Under the pieces are notes generated by a model, which was given only the letters and a program-made list of their open reading frames with translations, ran no database searches and was not told the DNA's origin. From Candidatus Eisenbergiella stercorigallinarum (GTDB lineage: Bacteria; Bacillota; Clostridia; Lachnospirales; Lachnospiraceae), in NCBI GenBank assembly GCA_019120525.1, contig DWUW01000359.1:1-12092 (forward strand): 12,092 nucleotides of DNA, written 5' to 3'. Within the stretch, counting starts at the first letter, position 1. Each line of letters begins with the position of its first letter. This document shows positions 1 to 7,609 of this stretch, one piece after another. The translations under genes were made by a program, and so were the position numbers.

Positions 1-1
1 C

Positions 2-955
2 CTCTACCGGCTTACCGGGACGGCGGCTACGGAGGAATCCCTGGCCTGCCGGACGGGAATGTACGACATAGAGAGCCGGGAATACTGGAAGGAAATGACG
101 GAATACGCCGGAATGACGGGAAAGCTTCCCCGGGTGCAGAAGGAAGGCGGGTCCTGGCCGGTCCTTTCCCAGGAAGGGGCAAAGAAGCTGGGACTTTCCG
201 GAAAGGTCAGCGTCCGGGTCTGCGGGCACGATCACCTGTGCGCCGCATGGGGAGAAGGCCTTGAGGACGGCGCGGCGCTCAATTCCATGGGGACTTCGGA
301 GGTCTATACGGGCTGGCTGGACGGCCTGCGGCTGAACCGGGATTTTTATGAACGGGGCATCCAGCAGGGAAGGTTCGGCGGGCGCTGCTACTGGATGTGC
401 AACCTCCCCTCCTCCGGGGCGAGCGTGGAATGGTTCCGGGGCCTTCTTTCCCTTGCGGGAGAGGAGAAAATACCCTATGAAAGGCTTCTTTCGGAGGAAG
501 GAAAGCGTCCCTCCCCCGTCCTGTATTTCCCCTTCGTCAATGGAGTGGGGACCCACAGGAGCCCGGAGCTTGCCCGGATGGGCGGCTTTCTGGGGATCGG
601 CCCGGAAACCGGGAGAGGGGAGCTGCTGCAGGCCATCTATGAAGGGATCGCCATGGAATCCAGATGGATCCTGGACTGCCTTAAAGAAGCGGGCATCCGG
701 ACCGAAACGATCCGCGCAGTCGGGGGCGGGACGAAGAACCGGCGGCTGATGCAGGCGAAGGCTGACATCACGGGAAGGCGCTGGCTGATCAGCAGCCTTA
801 CCCAGGCGACTGCCGCAGGGGCGGCCATGCTGGCCGCGGGCTTTCCGGCGTCCGGAAAGCGGCAAGGCGCGCCGGTGTCCGCGGACGGCAGCCTGCGGGA
901 AGCATATGAAGAAAAATACCGGATATACCGGCAGCGAATTGCAGAATGGAGGTAG
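2..955 (+). CDS. FGGY-family carbohydrate kinase (5' end outside window)
   Basis: This enzyme would transfer phosphate from ATP to a sugar or sugar alcohol in the cytoplasm. The frame is open from base 2, and the first codons read LYRLTG...SLACRTGMYDI, a stretch typical of the middle of FGGY kinases (xylulokinase/glycerol kinase superfamily). The ATG at 59 is therefore an internal Met, and roughly the N-terminal third is missing. GHDH at about 224-235 carries the likely catalytic Asp. The C-terminal ATPase-fold signature GGGTKN (about 722-739), then ADITGR and TAAGAAMLAAG, is intact. The 3' end contains the GGAGG site of the next gene (948-952), and only three bases separate the two, so they are probably translationally coupled. 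The family is clear. The substrate (xylulose, fuculose, a tetritol or another sugar) cannot be decided from sequence alone. Confidence 0.93.
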   Translation, partial: LYRLTGTAATEESLACRTGMYDIESREYWKEMTEYAGMTGKLPRVQKEGGSWPVLSQEGAKKLGLSGKVSVRVCGHDHLCAAWGEGLEDGAALNSMGTSEVYTGWLDGLRLNRDFYERGIQQGRFGGRCYWMCNLPSSGASVEWFRGLLSLAGEEKIPYERLLSEEGKRPSPVLYFPFVNGVGTHRSPELARMGGFLGIGPETGRGELLQAIYEGIAMESRWILDCLKEAGIRTETIRAVGGGTKNRRLMQAKADITGRRWLISSLTQATAAGAAMLAAGFPASGKRQGAPVSADGSLREAYEEKYRIYRQRIAEWR

Positions 956-958
956 AAT

Positions 959-1843
959 ATGAAAACAGTTCCGATCGTAGAAATGCTGAAAAAGGCGGAA
1001 GAAGGAGGCTATGGCGTGGGGTCCTTCTCCGCGAGAAACACCTATCTGATCGACGCGGTGCTGCAGGCGGCCCAGAATACCTGCTCTCCCGTCATCGTCC
1101 AGATCTCCGCCAATGAGTTCAACTGGTTTTCCGTGACCGCAAAGGAATTCGCGGACCGGTTCTATGCGGTGGCGGACCGCTATGATGTGGAGGCTGTGCT
1201 GCATCTGGACCATACGAAGGAGATTTCCATCATCAAGGACGCGATCGCGGCAGGCTTCCAATCCGTGATGATCGACGCGTCCCAGAAGGAATTTGAGGAA
1301 AATATCCGCATCACCAGGGAAGTGGTGGAATACGCCCATGAAAAAGGCGTCGCGGTGGAAGCGGAGCTGGGAAAGATCGGCGCTACCGACAAGATCGAGA
1401 CGGACAACGACGAGAGCCTGTATACGGATCCGGACGAGGCGGAGGAATTCGTGGCAAGGACCGGCGTGGATACCCTTGCCGTGTCCATCGGGACCGCTCA
1501 TGGGGTCTATCCGGTGAAGAATCCCAGGATCGACTTTGACCGCCTGCAGGCGATCCGGAAGAAGGTGAGCCTTCCCCTGGTCCTGCACGGAGGCTCCGGC
1601 CTTCCCGCGGAGACGGTGAAAAAGGCGATCACCATTCCGGGCGGCGGCGTGAGCAAGATCAACATCGCGACGGACCTGGAGCAGGCCTTCCTGGGTTCTC
1701 TGGGCTGCGAAAGAAAGACCAACGCAGAGATCTGGAAGCTGGATCCGGACGCGCTCGCGAAGGCGGCGGACGCGGTGCGCCTGGTGGTGGAAGATAAGAT
1801 CACGAATTTTGTATGCAGCGCGCAGCGCGGGCTGAAAAAATAA
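959..1843 (+). CDS. Class II (zinc) ketose-bisphosphate aldolase
   Basis: The product (294 aa) is a cytoplasmic metal-dependent aldolase of the fructose-bisphosphate/tagatose-bisphosphate aldolase family. These enzymes cleave a phosphorylated ketose to dihydroxyacetone phosphate and an aldehyde. The family residues are visible: LHLDHTK with catalytic Asp84 and zinc ligand His85, AELG with Glu137 nearby, GTAHG with His181, LHGGSG with His210, and the phosphate-binding segment KINIATDL near 233-240. The N-terminal motif is SFSARN rather than the more usual AFNV-N, which suggests a side branch and not housekeeping Fba. Its place after an FGGY kinase and before a DUF1537 kinase fits a dedicated catabolic pathway in which an upstream enzyme makes the phosphorylated ketose. 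The start is supported by GGAGG at 948-952. The specific substrate is unknown. Confidence 0.92.
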   Translation: MKTVPIVEMLKKAEEGGYGVGSFSARNTYLIDAVLQAAQNTCSPVIVQISANEFNWFSVTAKEFADRFYAVADRYDVEAVLHLDHTKEISIIKDAIAAGFQSVMIDASQKEFEENIRITREVVEYAHEKGVAVEAELGKIGATDKIETDNDESLYTDPDEAEEFVARTGVDTLAVSIGTAHGVYPVKNPRIDFDRLQAIRKKVSLPLVLHGGSGLPAETVKKAITIPGGGVSKINIATDLEQAFLGSLGCERKTNAEIWKLDPDALAKAADAVRLVVEDKITNFVCSAQRGLKK

Positions 1844-1856
1844 GAGGAGCGGACAG

Positions 1857-3128
1857 ATGCGAAAAAGAGTGGGCGTGGTCGCGGACGATGTGACCGGAGC
1901 AAATGACATCGGCATCATGTTTGTAAAGGGCGGATACCGCAGCGCGGTTTTCCCGCTGGAGCTGATCGAAAGCTGCGATCTGAAAAAAGAGGCGGAGGGC
2001 CTAGACGCGATCATCATCGACACGGACAGCCGGTTCGACGCGCCGGAGACGGCGAAAGAAAAGGTGAGGCGGGCCACGGAGCTTCTTGCCTCCCTCCCCT
2101 GCGATATGTATCACAACAAGACCTGTTCCGTGTTCCGGGGAAATATCGGGGCGGAATTTGACGAAATGCAGGATGTGCTCGGCGTTTCCTGCTCCATGGT
2201 GGTGCTGGGATTTCCGGCAAACGGCAGGACCACGGTGGACGGCATCCATTATGTATATGGAGAAAAGCTGGAAAATTCCCAGTTCCGCCACGATCCCATC
2301 CATCCGATGACCACTTCCTCCCTGGAGGAGATCCTTCATAAGCAGTCGGACAGGAGCGTGGGCCTGATCACCTGGCGCGATCTGGATCAGGGGCTTTCCC
2401 ATGTGAAGGAAAAGAAGGAGCGGCTGAAAAAGGAATGCTCCTATGTGATCTTCGATATCCGCAGCCAGGAGGACCTGAAGCTGGTGGCGAGAGCGGTGGC
2501 GGACGAGGTCAACGTCTGCGGAAGCTCCGCCATCGGGGAGGAGCTCCCGGCGGCCTACCGGGAAATGGACTGCCCGGTGCTTTCGGTCTGCGGAAGCCTG
2601 ACGAAGCAGAGCCGTTCCCAGGTGGAATATCTGAAGAAAAAGGGATATCCGGTCTTTGAACTTCCTACCGACGTGATTTTTTCCGAGGAGGAAAGGACGG
2701 CGGCCATCGGAGATCTGTCCGGGCAGCTGCTGCGCGCGCTTTCGCAGGCGGGCTGCGGCCTGCTGCACACATCCAACCAGGAGGACGCGGTGGCGCGCAC
2801 CAAGCAGACGGGCTATCGGCTCGGCATGTCGGACGAGGAGGTGGGAAAACGGATTTCCCACACCATCTGCCGGATCGTGGAGGACGTCCTTCGGGAGAGC
2901 GGCTGCAGAAGGCTGGTGGTGGCTGGAGGCGATACTTCCGCCGCCGTCACAAGACAGCTTGCAATCTGCCGGATGGAGATCGGAAAAGAGATCGAGGCCG
3001 GCGTTCCGGTGATGAAGGGAAAGACCTCCCTGGGAGAGCTGGACCTGGTGCTGAAATCCGGAAGCTTCGGCAGCGAAGCCTTCCTGGAAAAGGCCATCGA
3101 AGCGGTGAGAGGACCGGAAGAGCGATAA
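1857..3128 (+). CDS. Four-carbon acid sugar kinase family protein (DUF1537)
   Basis: The product (423 aa) has the normal length and layout of the two-domain DUF1537 kinases. Known members phosphorylate D-threonate, D-erythronate, 3-oxo-tetronates or related acids. VADDVTGANDIG at residues 8-19 is the N-terminal hallmark. FRGNIGAE at 93-100 matches the substrate-domain motif. VVAGGDTSAAV at 354-364 and KSGSFG at 400-405 mark the nucleotide-binding C-terminal domain. The residue before the conserved Ser in the first-domain motif is Cys90 (KTCSVFRG), where I expect Asp in better-known members (KxDSTxRG), so the acid substrate may differ. AGGAG at 1845-1849 precedes the ATG, 13 bases after the aldolase stop. 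It sits among aldolases, an isomerase and an FGGY kinase, supporting a catabolic role. The exact sugar acid is not determinable. Confidence 0.9.
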   Translation: MRKRVGVVADDVTGANDIGIMFVKGGYRSAVFPLELIESCDLKKEAEGLDAIIIDTDSRFDAPETAKEKVRRATELLASLPCDMYHNKTCSVFRGNIGAEFDEMQDVLGVSCSMVVLGFPANGRTTVDGIHYVYGEKLENSQFRHDPIHPMTTSSLEEILHKQSDRSVGLITWRDLDQGLSHVKEKKERLKKECSYVIFDIRSQEDLKLVARAVADEVNVCGSSAIGEELPAAYREMDCPVLSVCGSLTKQSRSQVEYLKKKGYPVFELPTDVIFSEEERTAAIGDLSGQLLRALSQAGCGLLHTSNQEDAVARTKQTGYRLGMSDEEVGKRISHTICRIVEDVLRESGCRRLVVAGGDTSAAVTRQLAICRMEIGKEIEAGVPVMKGKTSLGELDLVLKSGSFGSEAFLEKAIEAVRGPEER

Positions 3129-3138
3129 GGAGGAAAGT

Positions 3139-3741
3139 ATGGATCATCTGAAACGGCTGCTGGAACGTTATCCGGCGCTTGAGAAGCTGGAGGGAGAGAT
3201 CTCCGGCGCATATGAGCTGATGAAGGAAAGCTATGAAAAGGGCGGAAAGCTCCTGATCTGCGGAAACGGAGGAAGCGCGGCGGATTCCGACCATATCGTG
3301 GGAGAGCTGATGAAGGGCTTTTACAAGGAGCGCAGGCTTCCCGAAGAAGAGATGGAAAAATACGGCGAGCTTGGGGCGCATCTGCAGGGAGCCCTTCCCG
3401 CCATCGCCCTGACTCAGCATTGTGCCCTGTCCACCGCGTTCCTGAACGACGTGGACCCGAAGATGGTGTTCGCCCAGCAGGTATACGGTTACGGACAGCC
3501 GGGAGACGTTTTCCTGGGGCTGAGCACCTCCGGCAACTCGGAGAATGTGGTTTTCGCGGCGCGCGTCGCGGCGGCAAAGGGCATGAAGGTGATCACCATG
3601 ACGGGAAGGGACGGAGGACGGCTGAAGGAGCTGAGCGACGTCTGCCTGATCGTTCCCGCCCAGGTAACGGCGGACATCCAGGAATACCATCTGCCCATCT
3701 ATCACGCGCTGTGCGCGATGCTGGAGGAGCATTTTTTCTGA
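3139..3741 (+). CDS. SIS-domain sugar-phosphate isomerase, GmhA-like
   Basis: The product (200 aa) is a single-SIS-domain protein resembling sedoheptulose-7-phosphate isomerase (GmhA), which interconverts aldose and ketose phosphates. CGNGGSAADSDHIVGE at residues 41-56 aligns with the GmhA phosphate-binding and active-site loop, giving His52 and Glu56. STSGNSENV at 129-137 is the second phosphate-binding loop. QEYHLPIYHAL at 181-191 puts His189 where GmhA has its catalytic His. Both presumed catalytic residues are therefore kept, so an active isomerase is likely. No lipopolysaccharide heptose genes are nearby. In this operon it more likely converts an intermediate of the sugar pathway than makes heptose for cell-wall use; that is inference. 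The ribosome site AAGGAGGA lies at 3127-3134, directly after the previous stop. Confidence 0.88.
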   Translation: MDHLKRLLERYPALEKLEGEISGAYELMKESYEKGGKLLICGNGGSAADSDHIVGELMKGFYKERRLPEEEMEKYGELGAHLQGALPAIALTQHCALSTAFLNDVDPKMVFAQQVYGYGQPGDVFLGLSTSGNSENVVFAARVAAAKGMKVITMTGRDGGRLKELSDVCLIVPAQVTADIQEYHLPIYHALCAMLEEHFF

Positions 3742-3774
3742 TATCTGTTTGAAAAGAAAAAACAGGGGATCGCG

Positions 3775-3798
3775 GCGCCGGGGTCTATGCCCCGGCGC
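3775..3798 (+). other. GC-rich perfect hairpin in the 74-bp gap before the small aldolase gene
   Basis: GCGCCGGGG (3775-3783) pairs exactly with CCCCGGCGC (3790-3798) around a six-base loop. No run of T follows, so it is not a classical intrinsic terminator. It ends about seven bases before the GGGAG ribosome site (3805-3809). A weaker CTGTTT/AAACAG hairpin sits just upstream (3745-3750 with 3760-3765). It may stabilise or process the operon transcript, or modulate initiation at 3816. The role is inference; the pairing is directly visible. Confidence 0.6.
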
Positions 3799-3815
3799 GC
3801 AGACGGGAGCGGAAT

Positions 3816-4394
3816 ATGGAGAAAAGAACAGAGCTGTGCAGAATCGCAAAAATGCTGTATGAGAGAGGGCTGGTCAGCGGCACGGATGGAAACATCAGCA
3901 TGCGGACAAAAGAAAATACCATTCTGATCACGCCCTCCGGAGTGAACAAGGGAATGCTGGAGCCGGAGCAGCTTCTGGAGCTTTCCATGGACGGCACGGT
4001 GGTATCAGGAAGCGGAAAGCCTTCCAGAGAGTCGGGAATGCACCTGGGGATTTACCAGACCAGGCCGGAGATCGATACGGTCATCCACACCCATCCGGCG
4101 GCGGCCACCGCCTTTGCCGTATGCGGAAAGGTGCTTCCCGATCACTGCCTGATCGAGGTGAAGACGGTGATCGGAAGGATCGGCCTGGCAGGCTACGCGC
4201 CCGCGGGATCGGAAAAGCTGGCGGAGGAAGTGAAGCGGGAGGCGGTGGACGCGGACGTGATCTTTCTTCAGAACCATGGCGTCATCACCTGCGGGACCAG
4301 CCCCATGGCGGCTTTTAACAGGATGGACGCGGTGGAAAACGCGGCGAAAACCATCCTGATGGCGAAACTCATCGGCGAGATCAAATATTTTTAG
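3816..4394 (+). CDS. Class II aldolase/adducin family protein (FucA/AraD/OtnC-like)
   Basis: The product (192 aa) belongs to the zinc-dependent family that includes L-fuculose-1-phosphate aldolase, L-ribulose-5-phosphate epimerase and 3-oxo-tetronate-4-phosphate decarboxylase (OtnC). TDGNIS at residues 24-29 is the phosphate-binding loop. Glu73 in RESGMHLGIY is the usual acid/base. HTHP (His91, His93) and QNHG (His154) are the zinc ligands. It is slightly shorter than E. coli FucA (about 215 aa), lacking part of the C-terminal tail, so it is a compact member. Known pathways pair DUF1537 kinases with this family, so an acid-sugar phosphate decarboxylase or aldolase acting on the product of the 1857-3128 kinase is a reasonable guess. 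GGGAG at 3805-3809 supports the ATG start. Substrate unknown. Confidence 0.9.
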   Translation: MEKRTELCRIAKMLYERGLVSGTDGNISMRTKENTILITPSGVNKGMLEPEQLLELSMDGTVVSGSGKPSRESGMHLGIYQTRPEIDTVIHTHPAAATAFAVCGKVLPDHCLIEVKTVIGRIGLAGYAPAGSEKLAEEVKREAVDADVIFLQNHGVITCGTSPMAAFNRMDAVENAAKTILMAKLIGEIKYF

Positions 4395-4420
4395 GCAGAA
4401 GGAAAGGCAGGAGCTGACTG

Positions 4421-6544
4421 GTGAAGGAAAAGTACAGAGACGAGACGCTGAGCTTCAAAGAACGGGCGGAGGATATGGTTTCCCGGATGACGGTGGAGGA
4501 ATGCGCCTCCCAGATGCTGTTCGGGGCGGCTAAGATCGAACGGCTGGGCATCCAGTATTTTAACTGGTGGAACGAGGCGCTGCATGGCGCGGCCCGTTCC
4601 GGAATGGCCACTGTATTTCCCCAGGCCATCGGCCTGGCGGCCACCTTTGACGACGGGCTGGCGGAGCGGGTGGCGGACGTGGCCGCCACGGAAGGGAGGG
4701 CCAAATACAATACCTTCCGGAAGTACGGGGATTACGGCATTTACAAGGGAATTACCTTCTGGTCCCCGAACGTGAACATCTTCCGGGATCCCAGATGGGG
4801 CAGGGGGCAGGAGACCTACGGGGAGGATCCGTATCTGACCGGAAAGCTGGGCGTCGCGTTCGTGCGCGGCCTGCAGGGCGACGATGAGAGGTATCTGAAA
4901 ACCGCGGCCTGCGCCAAGCATTTCGCGGTCCACAGCGGGCCGGAGGGAAAGCGCCACTGCTTCGATGCGAAGGCTACGCCCCAGGACATGGAGGAAACCT
5001 ACCTTCCCGCCTTCCACAAGCTGGTGGAAGCGGGAGTGGAGGGCGTGATGGGCGCTTACAACAGGACGAACGGCGAGCCCTGCTGCGGCAGCAGGACCCT
5101 GATGGTGGATCTGCTCCGGGATAAATGGGGCTTTGACGGTTATTTCACCTCGGACTGCTGGGCGATCGCGGATTTCCATCTGCACCATCACGTGACGGAT
5201 ACGCCCACGGAGTCCGTGGCGCTCGCCCTGAAAAACGGCTGTGACCTAAACTGCGGCAATACCTACGCTTATCTGCTGCAGGCGCTGCAGGAGGGAAAGA
5301 TCACGGAGGAGGAGATCCGCCGTTCCTGCGTGCGCCTGATGACCACCAGGATGAAGCTTGGCATGTTCGACGGGCACACGCCCTTTGATGAGATCGATTA
5401 TACGGTGATCGACTGCGACGCCCACCGGGCGCTGAACCTGGAGGCGGCGAGAAAATCCCTGGTGCTTCTGAAAAATGACGGCCTCCTGCCGCTGAAGAAG
5501 GACGGGCTGAAAAACGTGGCCGTGATCGGGCCGAACGCGGATTCCGTGACGCCGCTGAACGGAAATTATCACGGAACGGCGAACGAATACCATACGGTGC
5601 TGCGCGGGATCCGCGATGCCCTTCCGGGCGTGCGCGTCAATTATTCCAAGGGCTGCCATCTGTATGAGGAAAAGCTGGAGGAATCGGGCTATTCCGGAGA
5701 CTGTCTGGCCGAGGTGAAGGCGCTGACGGACCTGGCGGACGCGGTGATCCTGGTCGTTGGGATGGATGAGACCATCGAAGGAGAGGAGATCAGCGGCAAG
5801 GAGGGCTTTACCGGAGACAAGCGGGACCTCCTTCTTCCGAAATGCCAGAGAGATCTGATCCGCACGGTCTGCGCGAGAAACACGCCTGTGATCCTGGTCA
5901 ACATGACAGGAAGCGCCATCGACTTTGAAGAGGGCTGCCAGGCGAACGCCATCATCCAGGCCTGGTATCCGGGCGCGGTGGGAGGAAAGGCGGTCAGCGA
6001 CCTGATCTTCGGAGAATATTCGCCTTCCGGGAAGCTTCCGGTCACCTTCTATAAGAATACCAACCATCTGCCCGATTTTGAAGATTACAGCATGGACAAC
6101 CGGACCTATAAATTTTTCCGGGAGGAGCCCCTCTATCCCTTCGGCTACGGCCTGGGCTATACCACCTTCGCCTTTGGCCATCTGCGGACGGACCGGAAGA
6201 AATTCCAGGGCGGGGAAGACGTGACTGTGACCGTGCGGGTGAAGAATACGGGAAGCATGGCCGGGGATGAAGTCGTACAGTTCTATGTCAGGGACGAGGA
6301 GGCTTCCGTGCGCGTTCCGGTCCATAAGCTCTGCGGCATGAAGCGCGTTTTCCTCCGCCCGGGAGAGGAGACGGAGGTGACTGTGGTGATCGATCCGGAG
6401 CAGTTTGAGGTGATCGATGAAAACGGAAGCCATATCTATGAGCCGGGCACCTTCACCATCTTCGCGGCGGGCTGCCAGCCGGACGCCCTCAGCGAAAGGC
6501 TCACGGGCCAGAAGGCGGCACGGACGCAGATCGAGATGATCTGA
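4421..6544 (+). CDS. Cytoplasmic GH3 glycosidase (beta-xylosidase/beta-glucosidase type)
   Basis: The product (707 aa) hydrolyses non-reducing terminal beta-linked sugars from oligosaccharides or glycosides. The start is GTG at 4421, backed by AGGAG at 4409-4413. Domains in order: a TIM barrel (about 10-320), an alpha/beta sandwich (about 340-575), and a C-terminal fibronectin-III-like domain (about 605-690). In the barrel, KHFAVHSGPE (166-175) is a substrate-site motif common in xylosidase-like GH3 enzymes. TSDCWAI (243-249) holds the expected nucleophile Asp245. In the sandwich, IEGEE (452-456) contains the likely acid/base Glu. No PA14 insert and no signal peptide are seen, so it acts on imported material. 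It overlaps nothing and lies 26 bases after the aldolase stop. The substrate is probably a plant glycan fragment or glycoside that feeds the upstream enzymes; xylose versus glucose specificity is uncertain. Confidence 0.93.
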   Translation: MKEKYRDETLSFKERAEDMVSRMTVEECASQMLFGAAKIERLGIQYFNWWNEALHGAARSGMATVFPQAIGLAATFDDGLAERVADVAATEGRAKYNTFRKYGDYGIYKGITFWSPNVNIFRDPRWGRGQETYGEDPYLTGKLGVAFVRGLQGDDERYLKTAACAKHFAVHSGPEGKRHCFDAKATPQDMEETYLPAFHKLVEAGVEGVMGAYNRTNGEPCCGSRTLMVDLLRDKWGFDGYFTSDCWAIADFHLHHHVTDTPTESVALALKNGCDLNCGNTYAYLLQALQEGKITEEEIRRSCVRLMTTRMKLGMFDGHTPFDEIDYTVIDCDAHRALNLEAARKSLVLLKNDGLLPLKKDGLKNVAVIGPNADSVTPLNGNYHGTANEYHTVLRGIRDALPGVRVNYSKGCHLYEEKLEESGYSGDCLAEVKALTDLADAVILVVGMDETIEGEEISGKEGFTGDKRDLLLPKCQRDLIRTVCARNTPVILVNMTGSAIDFEEGCQANAIIQAWYPGAVGGKAVSDLIFGEYSPSGKLPVTFYKNTNHLPDFEDYSMDNRTYKFFREEPLYPFGYGLGYTTFAFGHLRTDRKKFQGGEDVTVTVRVKNTGSMAGDEVVQFYVRDEEASVRVPVHKLCGMKRVFLRPGEETEVTVVIDPEQFEVIDENGSHIYEPGTFTIFAAGCQPDALSERLTGQKAARTQIEMI

Positions 6545-6564
6545 CGAAAATACAGGCGCAAAAA

Positions 6565-6587
6565 GCCGGACGCCCCGGGCGGCCGGC
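6565..6587 (+). other. GC-rich hairpin between the GH3 gene and the ABC-2 ATPase gene
   Basis: GCCGG (6565-6569) and CGCCC (6571-6575) fold back on GGGCG (6577-6581) and CCGGC (6583-6587) with one A/G mismatch. There is no T run after it, so complete termination is unlikely. It lies in the 54-bp gap, just before the AGGGG ribosome site (6588-6592) of the next gene. It could mark a processing point or weak attenuator between the sugar operon and the export genes. Confidence 0.5.
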
Positions 6588-6598
6588 AGGGGATTCGG

Positions 6599-7609
6599 AT
6601 GATGCAGCGGGGAATTGTGGCAGAGGGACTCTGCAGAGATTTTGTATACTATGAAAAAGAGGCCGGCATGAAAAGCTCGGTGAAGAATCTGTTTCACAGG
6701 AGCAAAAAGCTGCGGCACGCGGTAAAGGATATTTCCTTCCGCATTCCGGAGGGGGAGATCGTCGGCTTTCTCGGGCCGAACGGAGCGGGAAAGACGACGA
6801 CCATCAAAATGCTCTCCGGAATCCTGTGCCCCACGTCGGGTTCGGCGTGGGTAAACGGATATGTCCCGTGGGAGAGGAAAAATGCTTTTAAAAAGCAGTT
6901 TGCCTACGTCGCAGGGCAGAAATCCCAGCTCTGGCCGAACCTTCCCGCCATGGACTCCTTTGAACTGAACAAAAGCATCTATGAGATTCCGGAGGGAGAA
7001 TACCGGAAGACGCTGCAGGAGCTGGTCGGCCTGTTCGGCGTGGAGGATTTCCTGAAGGTGCAGGTCAGGAGGCTTTCCCTCGGGGAACGGATGAAAATGG
7101 AGATGATCGCGGCCCTTCTGCACCGCCCCAGGGTGATCCTTCTGGACGAGCCGACCATCGGGCTGGATTTCATCGCGCAGAGCGGCATCCGGGACTTTTT
7201 GAAGGATTATAACCAAAGGTATGGGGCCACGATGCTTCTGACCAGTCATTATCTGAAGGATGTGGAGGAACTGTGCAGGAGGACCCTGGTGATCAGCCGC
7301 GGGAGCCTGGTGTACGACGGGACGCTGGAGCGGATCCGGGATCTTTTTTCCGACAGGCGGGTGATAAGGGTGTCCTGGAGCCGCCCGGTACCAAGGGAAG
7401 CGCTGGAACGCTTCGGCGCCGTCCGGGAATGGGAGCCCCTGAAGGCGTCTTTGGAGTGCGCGGCGGCGGAAACCGCGGGAATGATCCGGGGACTGTGCGA
7501 AGCCTTTCCGGCGGCTGACCTGGAAATCGGCGCCGTGCCCCTGGAAGAGAATATTTCCCGGCTGTATGCCGGAGAAAAGGAAACGGAGATATGCCATGAG
7601 GAAATATAG
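6599..7609 (+). CDS. ABC-2 type transporter ATP-binding protein
   Basis: The product (336 aa) is the cytoplasmic ATPase of an export-type ABC system. It resembles the COG4586 group, which is usually encoded together with two six-helix permeases. Walker A is GPNGAGKTT (59-67). The Q-loop is around Gln107 in AGQKSQLW, a group-typical segment. The signature is LSLGERMK (159-166), Walker B is VILLDEP (179-185), and the switch His217 lies in TSHYLKD. An N-terminal extension (20-45) with basic residues precedes the ABC core, as is usual in this group. Two ATGs are adjacent (6599 and 6602); GGGG at 6589-6592 fits either. The end overlaps the next permease start by 14 bases. The transported substrate is unknown. 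Its partner permease at 8429-9147 is damaged, so the complex may not work. Confidence 0.92.
   Translation: MMQRGIVAEGLCRDFVYYEKEAGMKSSVKNLFHRSKKLRHAVKDISFRIPEGEIVGFLGPNGAGKTTTIKMLSGILCPTSGSAWVNGYVPWERKNAFKKQFAYVAGQKSQLWPNLPAMDSFELNKSIYEIPEGEYRKTLQELVGLFGVEDFLKVQVRRLSLGERMKMEMIAALLHRPRVILLDEPTIGLDFIAQSGIRDFLKDYNQRYGATMLLTSHYLKDVEELCRRTLVISRGSLVYDGTLERIRDLFSDRRVIRVSWSRPVPREALERFGAVREWEPLKASLECAAAETAGMIRGLCEAFPAADLEIGAVPLEENISRLYAGEKETEICHEEI

Noticed and set aside
2001..3849. Several antisense frames opposite the DUF1537 kinase and SIS isomerase
   Set aside because: These are Arg/Ser/Pro-rich shadow translations with no motifs or ribosome sites of their own.
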